The notes: a model not told the origin generated them from the sequence alone. Counted from the first letter of the stretch, positions 29,705-40,374 are shown. The stretch: DNA of 64,000 bases from Cliona cf. orientalis (GCA_963930775.1 OZ005689.1:28346044-28410043), one strand, 5' to 3'. Translations and numbers: made by a program.

Positions 29705-31647
29705 TACCGTATTTCCTCGAAATCTCACCACGGCGAGATTTAATTTCAAGTCGCTGCACCCTGCAGCGACATTTCGAGGGCGGCGAGATTTCAAGGGCGG
29801 CGACTAGTCCACTCACCCGCCTCGCGCCTGCGCACTCGTCCATGTGCGTTATTTAGAATTGAATGCTAGCATTATTAATAACATTTAACATGAGTCAGCA
29901 CTGAATAAAAATGTAGGCTAGTGTTAACAATCGTCTACTAGTATTTCATTACTCTCAAGTTCTTCGTCATCTTCGGAATCGATATCAGCAAACGGATCCT
30001 CGTCATCGCTCTCTGCCTCTCCAGCCGGGTCCAACATCTTCGATGTGGCATCAGAGAAGAGACTGGCAGCCGCATGAGCAGCCTCCCCAGCCTTTAAGCA
30101 ATGTATCTCATTGTCCTCGGACCCATCTACGTTTACTGTGATGCCACAGGTACGGAAGGACTTGACTATGACATCTGTTGTGACACTCTTCCATGCTTCT
30201 TTCACCCATTGCAGGCACACCAGCTTATCTGGAGCTCGCATGTTTCCCGCTGGTGTATAGCTCTTCTCTGCTGTAGCCATCCAGTTGTTGTAGAGCTCCC
30301 TGTAGGCAGCCTTGAAGGCCTTGTTCCAGCTGACGTCTGCTGGTTGGAGTTACTTTGTTAAGCCTCCTGGAATGAGACTGACATCTGTTTTGGCATGGCG
30401 TTTCAGCCGGCTAGTCACTGATTCTGTCATGTGGCATCTATAGCACAGGTCAGTGTAACATTAGTACAAACCTTATGTTATTGTAATACTCACTTATAGG
30501 CATCGCACACCAGCAAACGTCTTGAAAAGGTCAATTCTCCCCATGCCCGCTTAATCCAGTCAATTGTGAGATCCTCATTCATCCACTCATTTCTCGAGTA
30601 CGCCACTACCACTCCAGCTACTCTTGACAGCTCAGGGATTTGTCGAACCCCCTTGAACACAACATATGGCTTAATTTTTCTACCATCTGCCATTGCTGCG
30701 AGGACAACTGTGAACCGTGCTTTGTCATGTCCAGTGCTTCTGATAGAGACAGTCCGTTCCCCTACTCGGGAAACAGTCGTGTCTCCAGGCATATCCAGCC
30801 AAAGTGGAGTCTCGTCCATGTTGCCAATGAGAGAAGGACTGAAGTGTTCACTGTGAATCATTTTCTGAGTCTTCATGACGAAAGCTACTACCTTGCTTAT
30901 GTAGCGCTCAGGAAGTGACTGGCTGACTGTCGTCTTGCGTCTTAGGGTGAATCCATGTCGATGGAGAAACTTCTCTAGCCACCCCCTGGAAGCTCCAAAC
31001 TCTTCCGATCCCTGATGCAACTCTTTTGCCTTCATCTGGATGGCTGTTCGTGTGACACGTAGGTGCTGACTCCTCTGATCTTCAATCCATGCTGCCAGTT
31101 CTTCCTCCATATCAGGCAGCAAGGCCTTCCGTCCTGGTGTACCTAGCCGTCTCTTCTTATCAGGCATAGACACGAGCTGTTCCTTTTGTTTCCTCCATTC
31201 TCTAACTCGTCTTTCATCCCCGCTGAATTTTCTTCCTGCTCCTCTGTTTGAATTCTGTTCTGCATATGCCACTACCTTCAGTTTAAAGGCAGCATCATAT
31301 GACCTCTTGACAGTGTTTCTTGATGATCGATTCAGTTGTGAAGGAGAATGGTGGTCTTCTGTAGCAGTTGCAGTTGAATCCATTTTGATAGTGTTGATTA
31401 AAATTTATTAATATCATTTTCAATTTGATTGGTGGTATTTATGCACACTACCGAGATTCACACTTTAGGCCTCCGATCAGGTCGGGGGATCGGGATCACT
31501 TTTGATAGTGCGAATTGTGCGCGTGCGCCTGCAATCTGCGTACTTCGAATCTGACGACCCTTTTCCATGCAGCGAGATTTCGAGGGCGGCGTTTATTGAA
31601 ACCAACCTCCTTATAGGTGCGGCGAGATTTCAAGGAAATACGGTATA
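29705..31647 (-). mobile_element. pogo/Tc1-mariner-type DNA transposon, near full length
   Basis: TA target copies (29705-29706 and 31646-31647) flank inverted repeats beginning CCGTATTTCCTCGAAATCTC (left) and, inverted, CCGTATTTCCTTGAAATCTC (right), with one mismatch in 20. Subterminal GGCGAGATTTC motifs recur at both ends. The minus strand encodes the transposase at 29924-31383. The size of about 1.94 kb suits a pogo/Tigger-like element. Confidence 0.88.
29924..31383 (-). CDS. pogo-type transposase (CENP-B-like HTH, DDE domain), one in-frame stop
   Basis: Exon 1 runs from 31383 down to 30494. A 56-bp intron (donor TATAA|GTGAGT, acceptor GCTATAG|A) leads to exon 2 from 30437 down to 29924. 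The N-terminus has a Tyr-Asp-Ala-Ala-Phe-Lys-Leu-Lys helix-turn-helix and a CENP-B-type second HTH (Ala-Trp-Ile-Glu-Asp-Gln-Arg, then Gly-Trp-Leu-Glu-Lys-Phe-Leu). The DDE domain has Asn-Met-Asp-Glu-Thr-Pro-Leu (first Asp), Leu-Val-Cys-Asp-Ala-Tyr (second Asp) and Leu-Gln-Pro-Ala-Asp-Val-Ser (third acidic residue). A TAA at 30350-30352 interrupts the frame just before the third catalytic segment. It is the only lesion I see. The acidic C-terminal tail is typical of pogo-like proteins. Confidence 0.85.
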
Positions 31648-32685
31648 TGACAAACGTACCAGTGCTCCCCTCCGATAATAACTACATCTTATCCACCTGG
31701 GTGGGTACCCTCCACTGTTGTCATGGAAGGAATGTTTCTTATCAATATTCTACCCTGGAGTGCTCATACAAACATGGGAGAATATGCTGACTTCCTACTT
31801 ATGCAGCATATTATACCACACTTCAGAAATAGAGCAAAAGAAGTACACCTATTATTTGATAATCCTAATTGTCAAGTTGTGAGCCCAAAACTATTTGAAA
31901 GAACGAGTAGAGTCAAACATAATCCACTCCCTGATGATCACAGCTGTTTTAGTTTCACAAGCAGTATGCTGACTCCACTCAAATGGAGAAATGATGTTTT
32001 AAGTTGCAGGAAGTGTAAGAGAAGCCTTGTTTGCTTTTTATCACAATATTTTATTGAACAGATACGACAAAGGCTCTTACCAGGACAAAGATTTGTCACT
32101 GCTGGGTAATTTACTGGGTCACTACAAAACCAAGCAGTATTCACAGAATACAATGTACCTCCTCAGCCTGACAGCAGGTTAACATGCAATGCCGAAGAAT
32201 CTGACACCTGAATCTGGTTACATGTTTTGAATTCAGCTGGTGAGAAAAAGTTAGTACTAAGTCCGGATACAGACGTATACAACATTGGATTACCACTAAT
32301 TGCAACCACAAACCTGGACGTAATAGTACGCTAAAATCAGTTCACCTCTAAGGAACTACGTCTCCTTCACTTAAATAGATTGATCCAATCATTTATCAAT
32401 GATCCTGACTTAGCTACTACACCCCAACACCAAATACCCAAAACAATGCAAGCCTTGTATGTATGTTCTGGTTGTGATTTTGTCTCATTCTTTCACCGCC
32501 TAGGAAAAGCTTATTTTCTAAACACTCTCTTTGAGTATGTATGGTGACTTTATCTGCTCTGATAGTGAGGAAATCCCCCAAACACTAGCCTGAACATTCA
32601 CTGTTATCCTTCATTCGTTAGTGTACATTCCTAAAATTATTGATAGCAGCTTATACTCACTGCCATAGCATTTTCCATAACTTAC

Positions 32686-32944
32686 CACTGTTGCGCATGA
32701 AAGACCTAGTAGCTGGGCCAGCATTATCGCTATGGGGGTCAAGGGTCGGGCGGGAGCCAGACTCAGCAAGATCAAGTAGGGCATAGACAAGGTTCTGGTT
32801 CTCGAGCAGAGGGGCTCCTGCTGGTGTCATCAATCTACGGACATTCTGTAGCCTCTGTAGAAAAGCTTTTTTCTCCTCCAGGGTCACGAAGCTCAAGTCA
32901 AACCCGTAGCGTTCGCGTTTACGTTTCCTTGAAGAACTCGCCAT
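32686..32944 (-). CDS. First exon of an unrecognised protein (86 codons)
   Basis: The ATG at 32944 starts Met-Ala-Ser-Ser-Ser-Arg-Lys-Arg-Lys-Arg, a basic nuclear-localisation-like start. It is followed by Asp-Leu-Ser-Phe-Val-Thr-Leu-Glu-Glu-Lys-Lys-Ala-Phe. The exon ends at CAGTG|GTAAGTTATG, a strong donor. No downstream exon is visible before the PIN-like remnant, so the gene is partial or dead. I do not recognise the family. The first seven residues resemble the Helentron RPA-like start but the rest does not. Confidence 0.35.
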
Positions 32945-34194
32945 TTTTGCTCTTTAATTAGAAATACCACGTGTTATGTGCTTTGATAGCTTTATTTTGC
33001 GCTTCAAAAAGTGCGATGTGTGTATAGTGTGTATTCATAGTACAGCTAGCTCGCAGACATTTTTGAATCTTGCTGCAATCCGTTTCCTGTCGGCCATTTT
33101 TCTGACCGGACCACTCCCCTTTTATACTCCGCCTCCTCGTTTAAGGTAGCATTAAAGTGCGTGGGCGTGAGCGTCAGGATTGGCTAATTCAATTAGCACA
33201 TCCTGAAGGGGTGTGGCTGAAGAGGCCATATGAGTGTTTTTGGTTGAAGGTGGGCGTGTCCAGAATCGGCCAGGGATGATTATGCACGTGTAATTAGCAA
33301 CCGGAAGTGGCCCCTGAAGAAAAGACTGGTAATTGCCCACATCAACGCAAGATCAAAGCATTCTTTCTTAACTATTAACCGCAACGACTTTTTGAACACT
33401 AAGTAGAAAGTAGAAAAAAAAAGATTTTAAATAATTAAATAAATAATCTAATGCATGGGGGGTTTGGGAGTACTTGGGGACATAATTTTTACATGGGCAC
33501 GCAGAATGGATCGAAACTCGAGATTTGACCTGAAAGAATTTTGATTCACGCTTTTGAATTGAAGTTACGGCCTTTGAAGTGTTTGTATAGGGAAGCCATG
33601 CGTTTGCAATGTTTTCCGCCCACGCACTATGTGTAGCTGTGTAGCACCGTCTGCATCAGCCCCTGGTAGTTGGGTTTCACTGATGATATGCACAGGCCGG
33701 AGAGCAGGAGGGGTTGTACACTGTTGGTGGAGATTAGCATCAGCTGCGGTTCTCTTCTGTGAGGGATTAGCCTTGTCTCTGGGTGCAGAGGGAGGAGTGC
33801 GGTTAGGGAGGGAGGTGTGAAGAGTCGTGCTGCTGTTGGAAAGAGAAGTGCTACTGAGACCTGTCTGTATATCTGTCTTCCAGATCATATGAGGAAGTTT
33901 GGACCGAATTGGGACATCATCTGTGCTATAGTGTGATTAACACTCTCTTTGATGCCACAGTGTGCTAATCGGTCCTGCCACTCCAGGCGCGAGCTGTCAG
34001 CAACGTGATAATTGGAAGTTTGTATCCTGCATGCATACTGTCTATTAGCACCATCCTGGCTACTTGGCTAATCAGCCACGCCCATTCAATGATGGCCCAT
34101 CAGCACCCACGTGGTAGACAGCCATGGCTTTTGAAATCAGATTCTCTGTAAGTCAAGAAGGGTGCGTACAATTTTACACTGATAAAAAACATTG
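32945..34194. other. Spacer with a weak minus-strand coding remnant
   Basis: A minus-strand stretch from about 34020 to 33565 reads partly open (His-Cys-Gly-Ile-Lys-Glu-Ser-Val-Asn-His, then Trp-Lys-Thr-Asp-Ile-Gln-Thr-Gly-Leu-Ser-Ser) but changes frame near 33890. I cannot name it with confidence. The rest, including 33040-33350 with CCGCCTCC/GGGCGTG-type motifs, shows no gene. Confidence 0.3.
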
Positions 34195-34350
34195 CCTCTA
34201 TACTATAGGGGCCATTCAGTGTACCCCTACACTGTTTGTTCCCAATAGTTACTATAGGGAACAAACGGTGTACCCCCACTGAAGATGTCTTATATTACTA
34301 TAGGGGACAATCAGTGTACCCCTACACTGTTTGTCCCCTATAGTATAGGG
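34195..34350. repeat. Nested palindromic repeat (CAGTGTACCCCTACACTG units)
   Basis: CAGTGTACCCCTACACTG, itself an inverted repeat, occurs at about 34216-34233 and 34313-34330. An inverted, shortened copy lies between them (GGGAACAAACGGTGTACC at 34257-34274). TACTATAGGGG and CCCCTATAGTATA form the outer arms. The unit can fold as several alternative hairpins. Confidence 0.65.
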
Positions 34351-34643
34351 AGGCTCGATACTAATATGGTCAGTATTGCATCCACATTTACTGCCCAAGT
34401 ATATTCGAGATAGACAGCGTATGGATACACTGTCTCCTATAGTACTAAAGGAGACTTGTAGTGTTGTTGTAGGGTTTAACCACTAGCACTATAACAGTTT
34501 TGTACTTGATCTCCATGTCAAAGAGTATAAATGTAGAGCAGTACAATACATACTGCTTATTATAGTTAGAAAGTTACAGATCAGTAGTATCTGGCCTGGC
34601 TACATGTGCTATTTCCTTAACAGTGGGAAAGGTATCAATATAT

Positions 34644-34919
34644 TTCTTAATGCAGTCCACAAAGAACGATCTCATACACTAGCTGCTCTTTGAACTTCAC
34701 TCTTGCCTGATCTCTTCCAGTGGCCAGGCTCACAGCGTACTTGATTGCAAAGAGACCACAGTCCACAGTGCTCTGTTGCTGCTGCACTGGTACCACAATC
34801 ACTTTTGGAGTCTTCATCAGATGCCCATATATAACTCTTAGCTGCAGCTTTACTTCGTCGCTAATGGCTTCCAGGCCGGATTCTCTCATGCCACACATAC
34901 ATGCATGCACACCAGCCAA
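34644..34919 (-). pseudogene. Ulp1-like (C48) cysteine peptidase C-terminal fragment
   Basis: The fragment contains Val-Gln-Gln-Gln-Gln-Ser-Thr-Val-Asp-Cys-Gly-Leu-Phe-Ala-Ile, matching the oxyanion Gln and catalytic Cys segment of Ulp1/SENP-type peptidases. It is followed by a helix Tyr-Ala-Val-Ser-Leu-Ala-Thr-Gly. The upstream catalytic His and Asp are not visible, so only the last ~90 residues remain. Such peptidase domains are often parts of transposon proteins. It lies directly downstream of, and in the same direction as, the Crypton-type recombinase remnant. Confidence 0.55.
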
Positions 34920-34981
34920 GAAAAGTCATCCCTCAGCTAACAAGCACCCATCAGTTATTTCAGAGGGTCTAGCTAACAAGT

Positions 34982-36428
34982 TTACCAGCTGCTAGCAGTA
35001 GCAGATTCAGGCTCAAAAGAAGCAAATTTGACAATAGCAGAGGAATTCTCACAGTTCTCCTTTTCAGTTTCTGGGTTAAAAAGGTTTCCAGAGTGGATAC
35101 TTTCACCAGCGGTCTTCTGCTGTTCTGTAGATGTCCTCTCGTATGCACGCAGTGCTTTCAGGCTCTTGTGGCCAGAAATATCACTGATGATTTTCTCTGG
35201 CACACCTGTGTTGTACATACGAGTGACAGCCGTGGCACAAAGTGAGTGGTTAGTGTAGCGTACAGAGAGCCCAGCATCCGTAGACATATCTGCAACAAAC
35301 TTCTTCAGAGTATTGATTCCTACTAGGCTTCTACAATACCAAGGCTTCGTATCATCACCAGGTACTCTTTCAAGTGGGTGCAAGTAAAATCCAGGAGGGT
35401 CTTCAGGCAACTTGGAGATGTAACGATCAAGCAAACGGACAATGCATCGATTTGAATCGGGCTGTGCTTACACTTTCACTGTCTTGTTGACGGAGTTGAT
35501 GTCTTTAAAGCAATGCTGATTGTTCTTAGAAATGAACTCGGTGTATTCATAATACGTATCCTGAATATTTCGTCTTATTTGGGGGATAACGCTTCAGTTT
35601 GTCCAACTTGAGATCGTGTTGCTCTTGCACACCATGTAAGGCAAAACGGAGGCCAACTGTGTGAAACACAGCTCTCTGGGAGTATCCCAGCCTAGAACAT
35701 CTCTCTTCCAAAGCAGTTCTTCGTGCTCAAAGGATATGACCTGAGCACTCTTCTTTGTCACTCCAATACCTTCACGGTGTAGGTCGCTTGTGACAGTATC
35801 CAAAGTTAGCAACAGCTCACAAAAGCGATGATCAGACTTATCCAAAATGGAGAAAGGAGCCTTTGCCTCTCTTAGAACTCTATTGAGGCCACTAAGAATG
35901 CTTCTGATTGTCGAGGGGGGAAACTTTTCGCCAGCTTGATTCCTGGCTTCTAAAACGAAACAGCGCATGTACTTGCTGACAACGGATGGGTCATGGGATG
36001 ACAGCAGGTCTTCAGGCACTGGATCGTCAGGGATGAGCTAGTTTCTCTGTTCTCTCCAAGCAGTGAACATTTTCACCGCCCAAGCATGCATTGTTCTTTT
36101 TCGTGTTATCGGGAACTACGCCTTTGGCTGCATCACAGAGCTTCTCAGATGTTACAGGGGCAGCGAATCAAGGCTTTTTGGAGGACAAAGACAACTTTAG
36201 TTTCTTCTTGGGAGGGCTAGGTTCCTCGTCAAGCCATCCTTCAGGACAGAAGCTGGGATTATCGGCGAGATAGCTTCAAGTTCCTCCAGGTCCATACTTT
36301 CAAACCTTATACTCTTCACTGCTTGTAATCTTCTCCCAAACTCCTTTCGCTATACAGCCGTTTATAAATTCGGTTTTTTCTTCTTTCTCGCTATGGGGAG
36401 CTATGAAAGTAGAGCTACACTCAGCCAT
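34982..36428 (-). pseudogene. Crypton-type tyrosine recombinase, degraded
   Basis: Pieces in several frames follow the order of a Crypton/DUF3504-like recombinase. A likely start near 36428 (Met-Ala-Glu-Cys-Ser) leads to a SAM-like N-terminal domain (Trp-Ala-Val-Lys-Met-Phe-Thr-Ala-Trp-Arg then Pro-Glu-Asp-Leu-Leu). A middle part reads Ile-Leu-Ser-Gly-Leu-Asn-Arg. The catalytic part (34982-35434) reads His-Ser-Leu-Cys-Ala-Thr, then Ser-Gly-His-Lys-Ser-Leu with Ala-Tyr-Glu-Arg-Thr-Ser. The Tyr is the presumed nucleophile. The residue normally Arg in His-Ser-Leu-Arg-Ala-Thr is Cys here, so the copy would be inactive even without its several stops and frame changes. No element ends were found, as expected for Cryptons, which lack inverted repeats. 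Confidence 0.7.
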
Positions 36429-36511
36429 TTTGTTTGCCTTTTTTCAAAAGCAAACGTGATCCCGGAATTTTGATCCCATACTACAAACCTGTTCATGCAC
36501 CGTATACGCTC

Positions 36512-36633
36512 GTACTCTATGGAAATTATTGCACTCGGGGGTAGGTCTCGAAGTTTCATATAGCACTCGGCTGTGTCTCGTGCTATATGAACTTCTCGAC
36601 CTACCCCCTCATGCAATAATTTCCGTAGAGTAC
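36512..36633. repeat. Long hairpin, 54-bp arms
   Basis: Arms 36512-36565 and 36580-36633 are imperfect inverse copies around a short loop TCGGCTGTGTCTC. The arms pair GTACTCTATGGAAATTATTG with CAATAATTTCCGTAGAGTAC at the base. No terminal repeat or coding content is present. Confidence 0.85.
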
Positions 36634-36837
36634 TCGCTACAGTGCATTAACTAGTACGTAATGTATTACATGTATGGCATATCCGGGCCATCCCTGCTTA
36701 TAGAGTCTACCGACTCTATGATAATAATATATTGCTGATTAATCCCACAATGTGGCAATGACCAGTGCCGATATGTTCTCCAACCATAGTGAAGGTGCTA
36801 CATTAGGCCGGTGCCGGTTGTGGTTTATGGATAATTC

Positions 36838-37044
36838 TACCGTATATAGCCGGAAAATTTGGCGGTTTGGCGGTCTAATATTACAACCGCCAAATTACAA
36901 TCCGCCAAAATTTCCTACTCGCATATATACGTATGGCGATCCCGTACCGAACCGCCAAATTTAAATCTGCCAATATTCTTTCATTAGCGATTTTGGGCTC
37001 AACCGCCAAATTTAATGCCCGCCAATATTTCCGGCTATACGGTA
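36838..37044. mobile_element. Short MITE with CCGTATA termini and TA target
   Basis: TA flanks (36838-36839 and 37043-37044) enclose inverted repeats CCGTATATAGCCGGAAAATT and, inverted, CCGTATAGCCGGAAATATTG. The interior repeats GGCGGTT/CCGCCAAATT several times on both strands. It is non-coding. The CCGTA start and TA target match the pogo element at 29705 and the MITE at 27880. Confidence 0.8.
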
Positions 37045-37207
37045 TCCCAGTGCGTGGGTGGAACAAAGGCTTTTATCAGAGTGTATACAACTTACTACGT
37101 GTGTAGAACTTATAAGTGGGGTATAACTTCCCAACTTATTGCCCAGTTATCTTCAGCAATTCATAATCACACGAATACAATAAAATACAGTAGAGTAGTA
37201 ATACGTA

Positions 37208-37619
37208 GCGTAGCGACCAATCAGTATAGTCCGTTTGAACTAGTCATTTTCAAGAATCGTTGATAAAATGGAGACGCCAGACTTTCCTCGCTGCCCTGGA
37301 CACTCTCCTTGGCAGCTTATTGCACTTCAGCATCAGTAGTGGTGTTGAAGCGAGACACGGAGGAGAGCGCTAGCTTCTTAGACAGTTGAGGCAGACTGAG
37401 ACTTTTTCGCTTGCGTTCAGCTGCTGCAGCCTTTCCTTCGTTCTCTATTTCTTTATCTAATCTCTCCGCGAGTCCTTGGGTACCACAACAGTCAAATTCG
37501 ACCATGCCCCAACATGCTGGAGAGTGTCCAGGGCAGCAAGGAAAGTCTGGCGTCTCCATTTTTTCAAAGATTCTTGAAAATGACTAGTTCAAACGGACTA
37601 TACTGATTGGTTGCTACGC
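37208..37619. repeat. Fold-back repeat, about 101-bp arms around a coding-like exon
   Basis: Arms 37208-37308 and 37519-37619 are near-perfect inverse copies, including the string ATGGAGACGCCAGACTTTCC read in both directions. The right arm and centre (37317-37559, minus strand) give an open 80-codon frame starting Met-Glu-Thr-Pro-Asp-Phe-Pro, with a Lys/Arg-rich middle. The left arm encodes the same first residues on the plus strand. This looks like a first exon duplicated head to head. Confidence 0.75.
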
Positions 37620-37761
37620 CAAGCTGCTTAGCAACCTTTTGACATCATTACGGTGCGGGATCAAGCATAGACATCGGGTTGGTCGCTAGGTCAAGTTGCT
37701 TAGCAACATTTTGACGTCATCAGTGCACGGGATAGAAGCCAGTTAAATCAAGTGCATGCTC

Positions 37762-37831
37762 GTACAATATCGCGGTTATTTCCACGTCCTCGGCTGCGCC
37801 TCGGACTTGGGAAATAACCGCGATATTGTAC
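37762..37831. repeat. Perfect 22-bp-stem hairpin
   Basis: GTACAATATCGCGGTTATTT with CC (37762-37783) is perfectly inverted at 37810-37831. The loop contains CCTCGGCTGCGCCTCGG. The loop resembles those of the hairpins at 36512-36633 and 52204-52347. Confidence 0.85.
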
Positions 37832-39100
37832 TCGCACCGGTATTTAACTATAACTTATTTCCCAATAAGCACCTAAGGCATTCTCATTAAGCCCCAACCC
37901 ACAGTACTACAAATAACAGAGTAACTACAAAAATTTGAGCGAATAAATGGTATGGGGAATAAAGGAACTCAGAGTTGTTTCATCTGCTACAGAAATTGTG
38001 TTTAAAGTCTTTTTGTGTGATATCACATTACATGCTACCCTAGTACTAATCAAAGTAAACATGTATGCAGAAGCACCTGATCACCCTTGCCTCTTAAGCC
38101 ACTGGGACGTTAATTATTTTCTGTTAAAAACAGCTGTGACCTAAAATTCTCAAAATTTTGCCAGTTGATGTCTATAATGCTAGCATACTTCTCAAATGCT
38201 AGCATACTTCTCAAATGCTTAAATTATTATGCTCAAATTATGCTGGCATAATTTACCTACCCCTAATGATATTAAGATATTTATACCTATTATTAAAATG
38301 TGTAGGTGTAGGATTAGGTCAACTTACTTTGTTGAGTTTTGGCTAAACTTGGAAGCAAGACCTGTTCCCCGACATCCTAGTCCTATTTTCTCGAGATCTG
38401 CTTGTTAAAGTGAAGGTATTAAGTCAACCGTCACTGGAAGTATATCACCTTGGCTACTCTAAACCATTGTCTACAACAAAAAAAACCAGCTTAGAAGACA
38501 GTAAGAAACTTCTCTTATCCCATGATTTGGCCGAAAACCTTGAGCTAGATACCCCAATAAGAACTTGAGCCAACCAGGCCGAAAGGGAGCGATCATAGTG
38601 GTTAGGAAGCTCTCAAATGATAAGGACTATAGAAGCCTGATGCACCCTCAACTTCAAAAGACACAGAGAAGGCTGATGACAATCCTTCAACTTCAAAAAA
38701 CTCAGACTCATCTCTTTAGTAGAGGTCACCACCCCTCGGACTCCGAGTCCAGTGCCTAAGCCTCGTCGCCTCATCCCTAATCCTGCCCGTCTCCCACAAT
38801 CATCTTCAGATAGTTCTGTATAAGAGATCCCTATTTTTCGGACTGTGAGTCCAGTACCTAAGCCTTCTCGTTGCGTCGTCCCTAGCTCTTCCATATCCCC
38901 ACCTTAGAGACTGCAAGTCCTGTTACCAACCCTAGAGAGCAGTATGGTGCATTGTCCTTTCCTAGGTGTGATCATGACTGGTATAACCTCTGTGAGCTGC
39001 AGTACACAGATGCATAGCAAATGAAGGACAGGAAAGATCATCAATCTGGTAAGGTAAGTCTAAATAATAGTTCCTACATTTAGTATGTACGATGTGTAGT
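37832..39100. other. Degraded or non-coding stretch
   Basis: A 19-bp unit GCTAGCATACTTCTCAAAT is duplicated at about 38180-38219. From about 38340 the base composition becomes coding-like, with repeated CCTAAGCCT/CGTCGCCTCATCCC motifs (38730-38900), but no frame stays open long. It may be a remnant of the gene whose BEN-like part follows. Confidence 0.3.
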
Positions 39101-39120
39101 TCACGATATTTTTAACTGCA

Positions 39121-39830
39121 GTCATCGAAAAGGACTGTGCAGAAGCTGGAGTCGACAATTGAGACCATGGTCAAAGAAGGTGGAGAGAGAGCTACTGTCA
39201 AGGAGAATGCCCCAGTTACAACCACAGATCCACCCCCTCGGTATTGTTTCTCCTAGCAGACCAGCTCCTCCACAGTTGAATGCAGGTTTGCTGTCAGCAC
39301 CTACCAGACCAGCACCCCATAATATGGCTCTTATCTCAGCTGATACTACCACCAATCTCACAGGATATTCTGTGAGACCAGGCCCCAGCTCCAGCTTCAA
39401 GAGCAGCTCAGATGTGACCATCACCACACCACCTACTCCAAGACCAGCAGAGCAGCTCTGGTGCATCCATCAGAAAGCCACTAATTACTCTCACAAACAC
39501 TGATGCTAAACCCAGCAAGGCAGAGTGCCCCTTTGGCTTTCTAGCTCAGAAATCAAAAAGAACGTGCAGTCGGTGGATGTGGTTAAGAAGTACACTAAGC
39601 TGGCGGGGAAGGAGTCTTCTGCCAGTGAATTTGCATGCAAGCTTGCAAGGGAAGCTTATTTCGGGATCGCTGTGATGGGAGAATGCACTGGCAATGGTCC
39701 AGGTAACAAGCCAGGATTACCTAAAGCTGAGCTGCTAGACCTGAAGGAAACAGTCTGACAAACATTTCCCAAGTACATGGGCACTCACGAGTTTGAGATC
39801 ATGTGATCAAAATGCCAAACCTCATTCAGT
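39121..39830 (+). pseudogene. BEN-domain protein remnant
   Basis: A Pro-rich linker (39159-39503, Ser-Arg-Pro-Ala-Pro-Pro, Thr-Arg-Pro-Ala-Pro) precedes a segment in another frame (39525-39758). That segment has the BEN-like pattern Leu-Ala-Arg-Glu-Ala-Tyr-Phe-Gly, Cys-Thr-Gly-Asn-Gly and Leu-Pro-Lys-Ala-Glu-Leu-Leu-Asp-Leu-Lys. A stop falls inside the domain (at about 39756), after which Gln-Thr-Phe-Pro-Lys-Tyr continues in the same frame. BEN domains bind DNA or chromatin partners. An exon start at 39121 follows an acceptor-like CTGCAG. The frame change and stop argue for a pseudogene. Confidence 0.5.
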
Positions 39831-40374
39831 CAAAGCTGCAAGAGAATCAGGTCATCCAACCACACATTGACATAACATGCAACACCTTTTTCACAAGATA
39901 TAATATTATGTCAGAGGTCTTTTGACTTTTTATTTCTCCATCTGGTGCCTTATATAATACAATTGACAAATATTTATTAGCTTTAGGCAACACATGATAC
40001 ACCCCTTGAACTAAAAATGTCCACTCTTATTATCGACTTGAGTTGGTTGTCAACATAACCATCTACTTTTTTGCTGTACCTGTGACCATTCAAACCCTCA
40101 TAACTTCCCTATTTTTCATTGTTTTGAAAAACAAATTGCACCACCTTAAAGTTCGAAGAATGAGCTTTCATATGGTATATTGAATGGCTTCATTTGAGGA
40201 AGTTGTCAATAGCCATGCCCTCCTAAACTTTGACCTTTGATCTCTCAAAAAGTGCTGATTGGAATCTTATTTCCTTTTGTGGATAATTACTAGACATTCA
40301 CCTATTAGCTGTAAAAGTTTCAGTTTTGGGGTCTGCATGGGATTCCAAGATAGGTGCTCTTACGTAGCAGTATG
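39831..40374. other. Spacer without recognised gene
   Basis: AT-rich, mixed sequence. No open frame or repeat of note is seen. Confidence 0.4.

Larger units (their letters stand above)
28572..32570 (+). pseudogene. PIN-like-nuclease-related gene remnant, split by a pogo transposon
   Basis: The left half (28572-29704) starts with an open 181-codon frame ending in Val-Gly-Ile-Asp-Glu-Ala-His-Glu-Met and continues with several stops. The right half (31648-32570) resumes with Glu-Gly-Met-Phe-Leu-Ile-Asn and His-Leu-Leu-Phe-Asp-Asn-Pro. Later it shows Ala-Glu-Glu-Ser-Asp-Thr and Ser-Pro-Asp-Thr-Asp-Val-Tyr, the acidic motifs of a PIN/FEN-like nuclease fold. I recognise this arrangement from a large gene family expanded in sponges and cnidarians, of unknown function and probably spread with transposons. 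Stops in both halves (for example after Ser-Asp-Thr near 32203) mark it as dead. The pogo element at 29705-31647 lies exactly between the halves. Confidence 0.6.
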
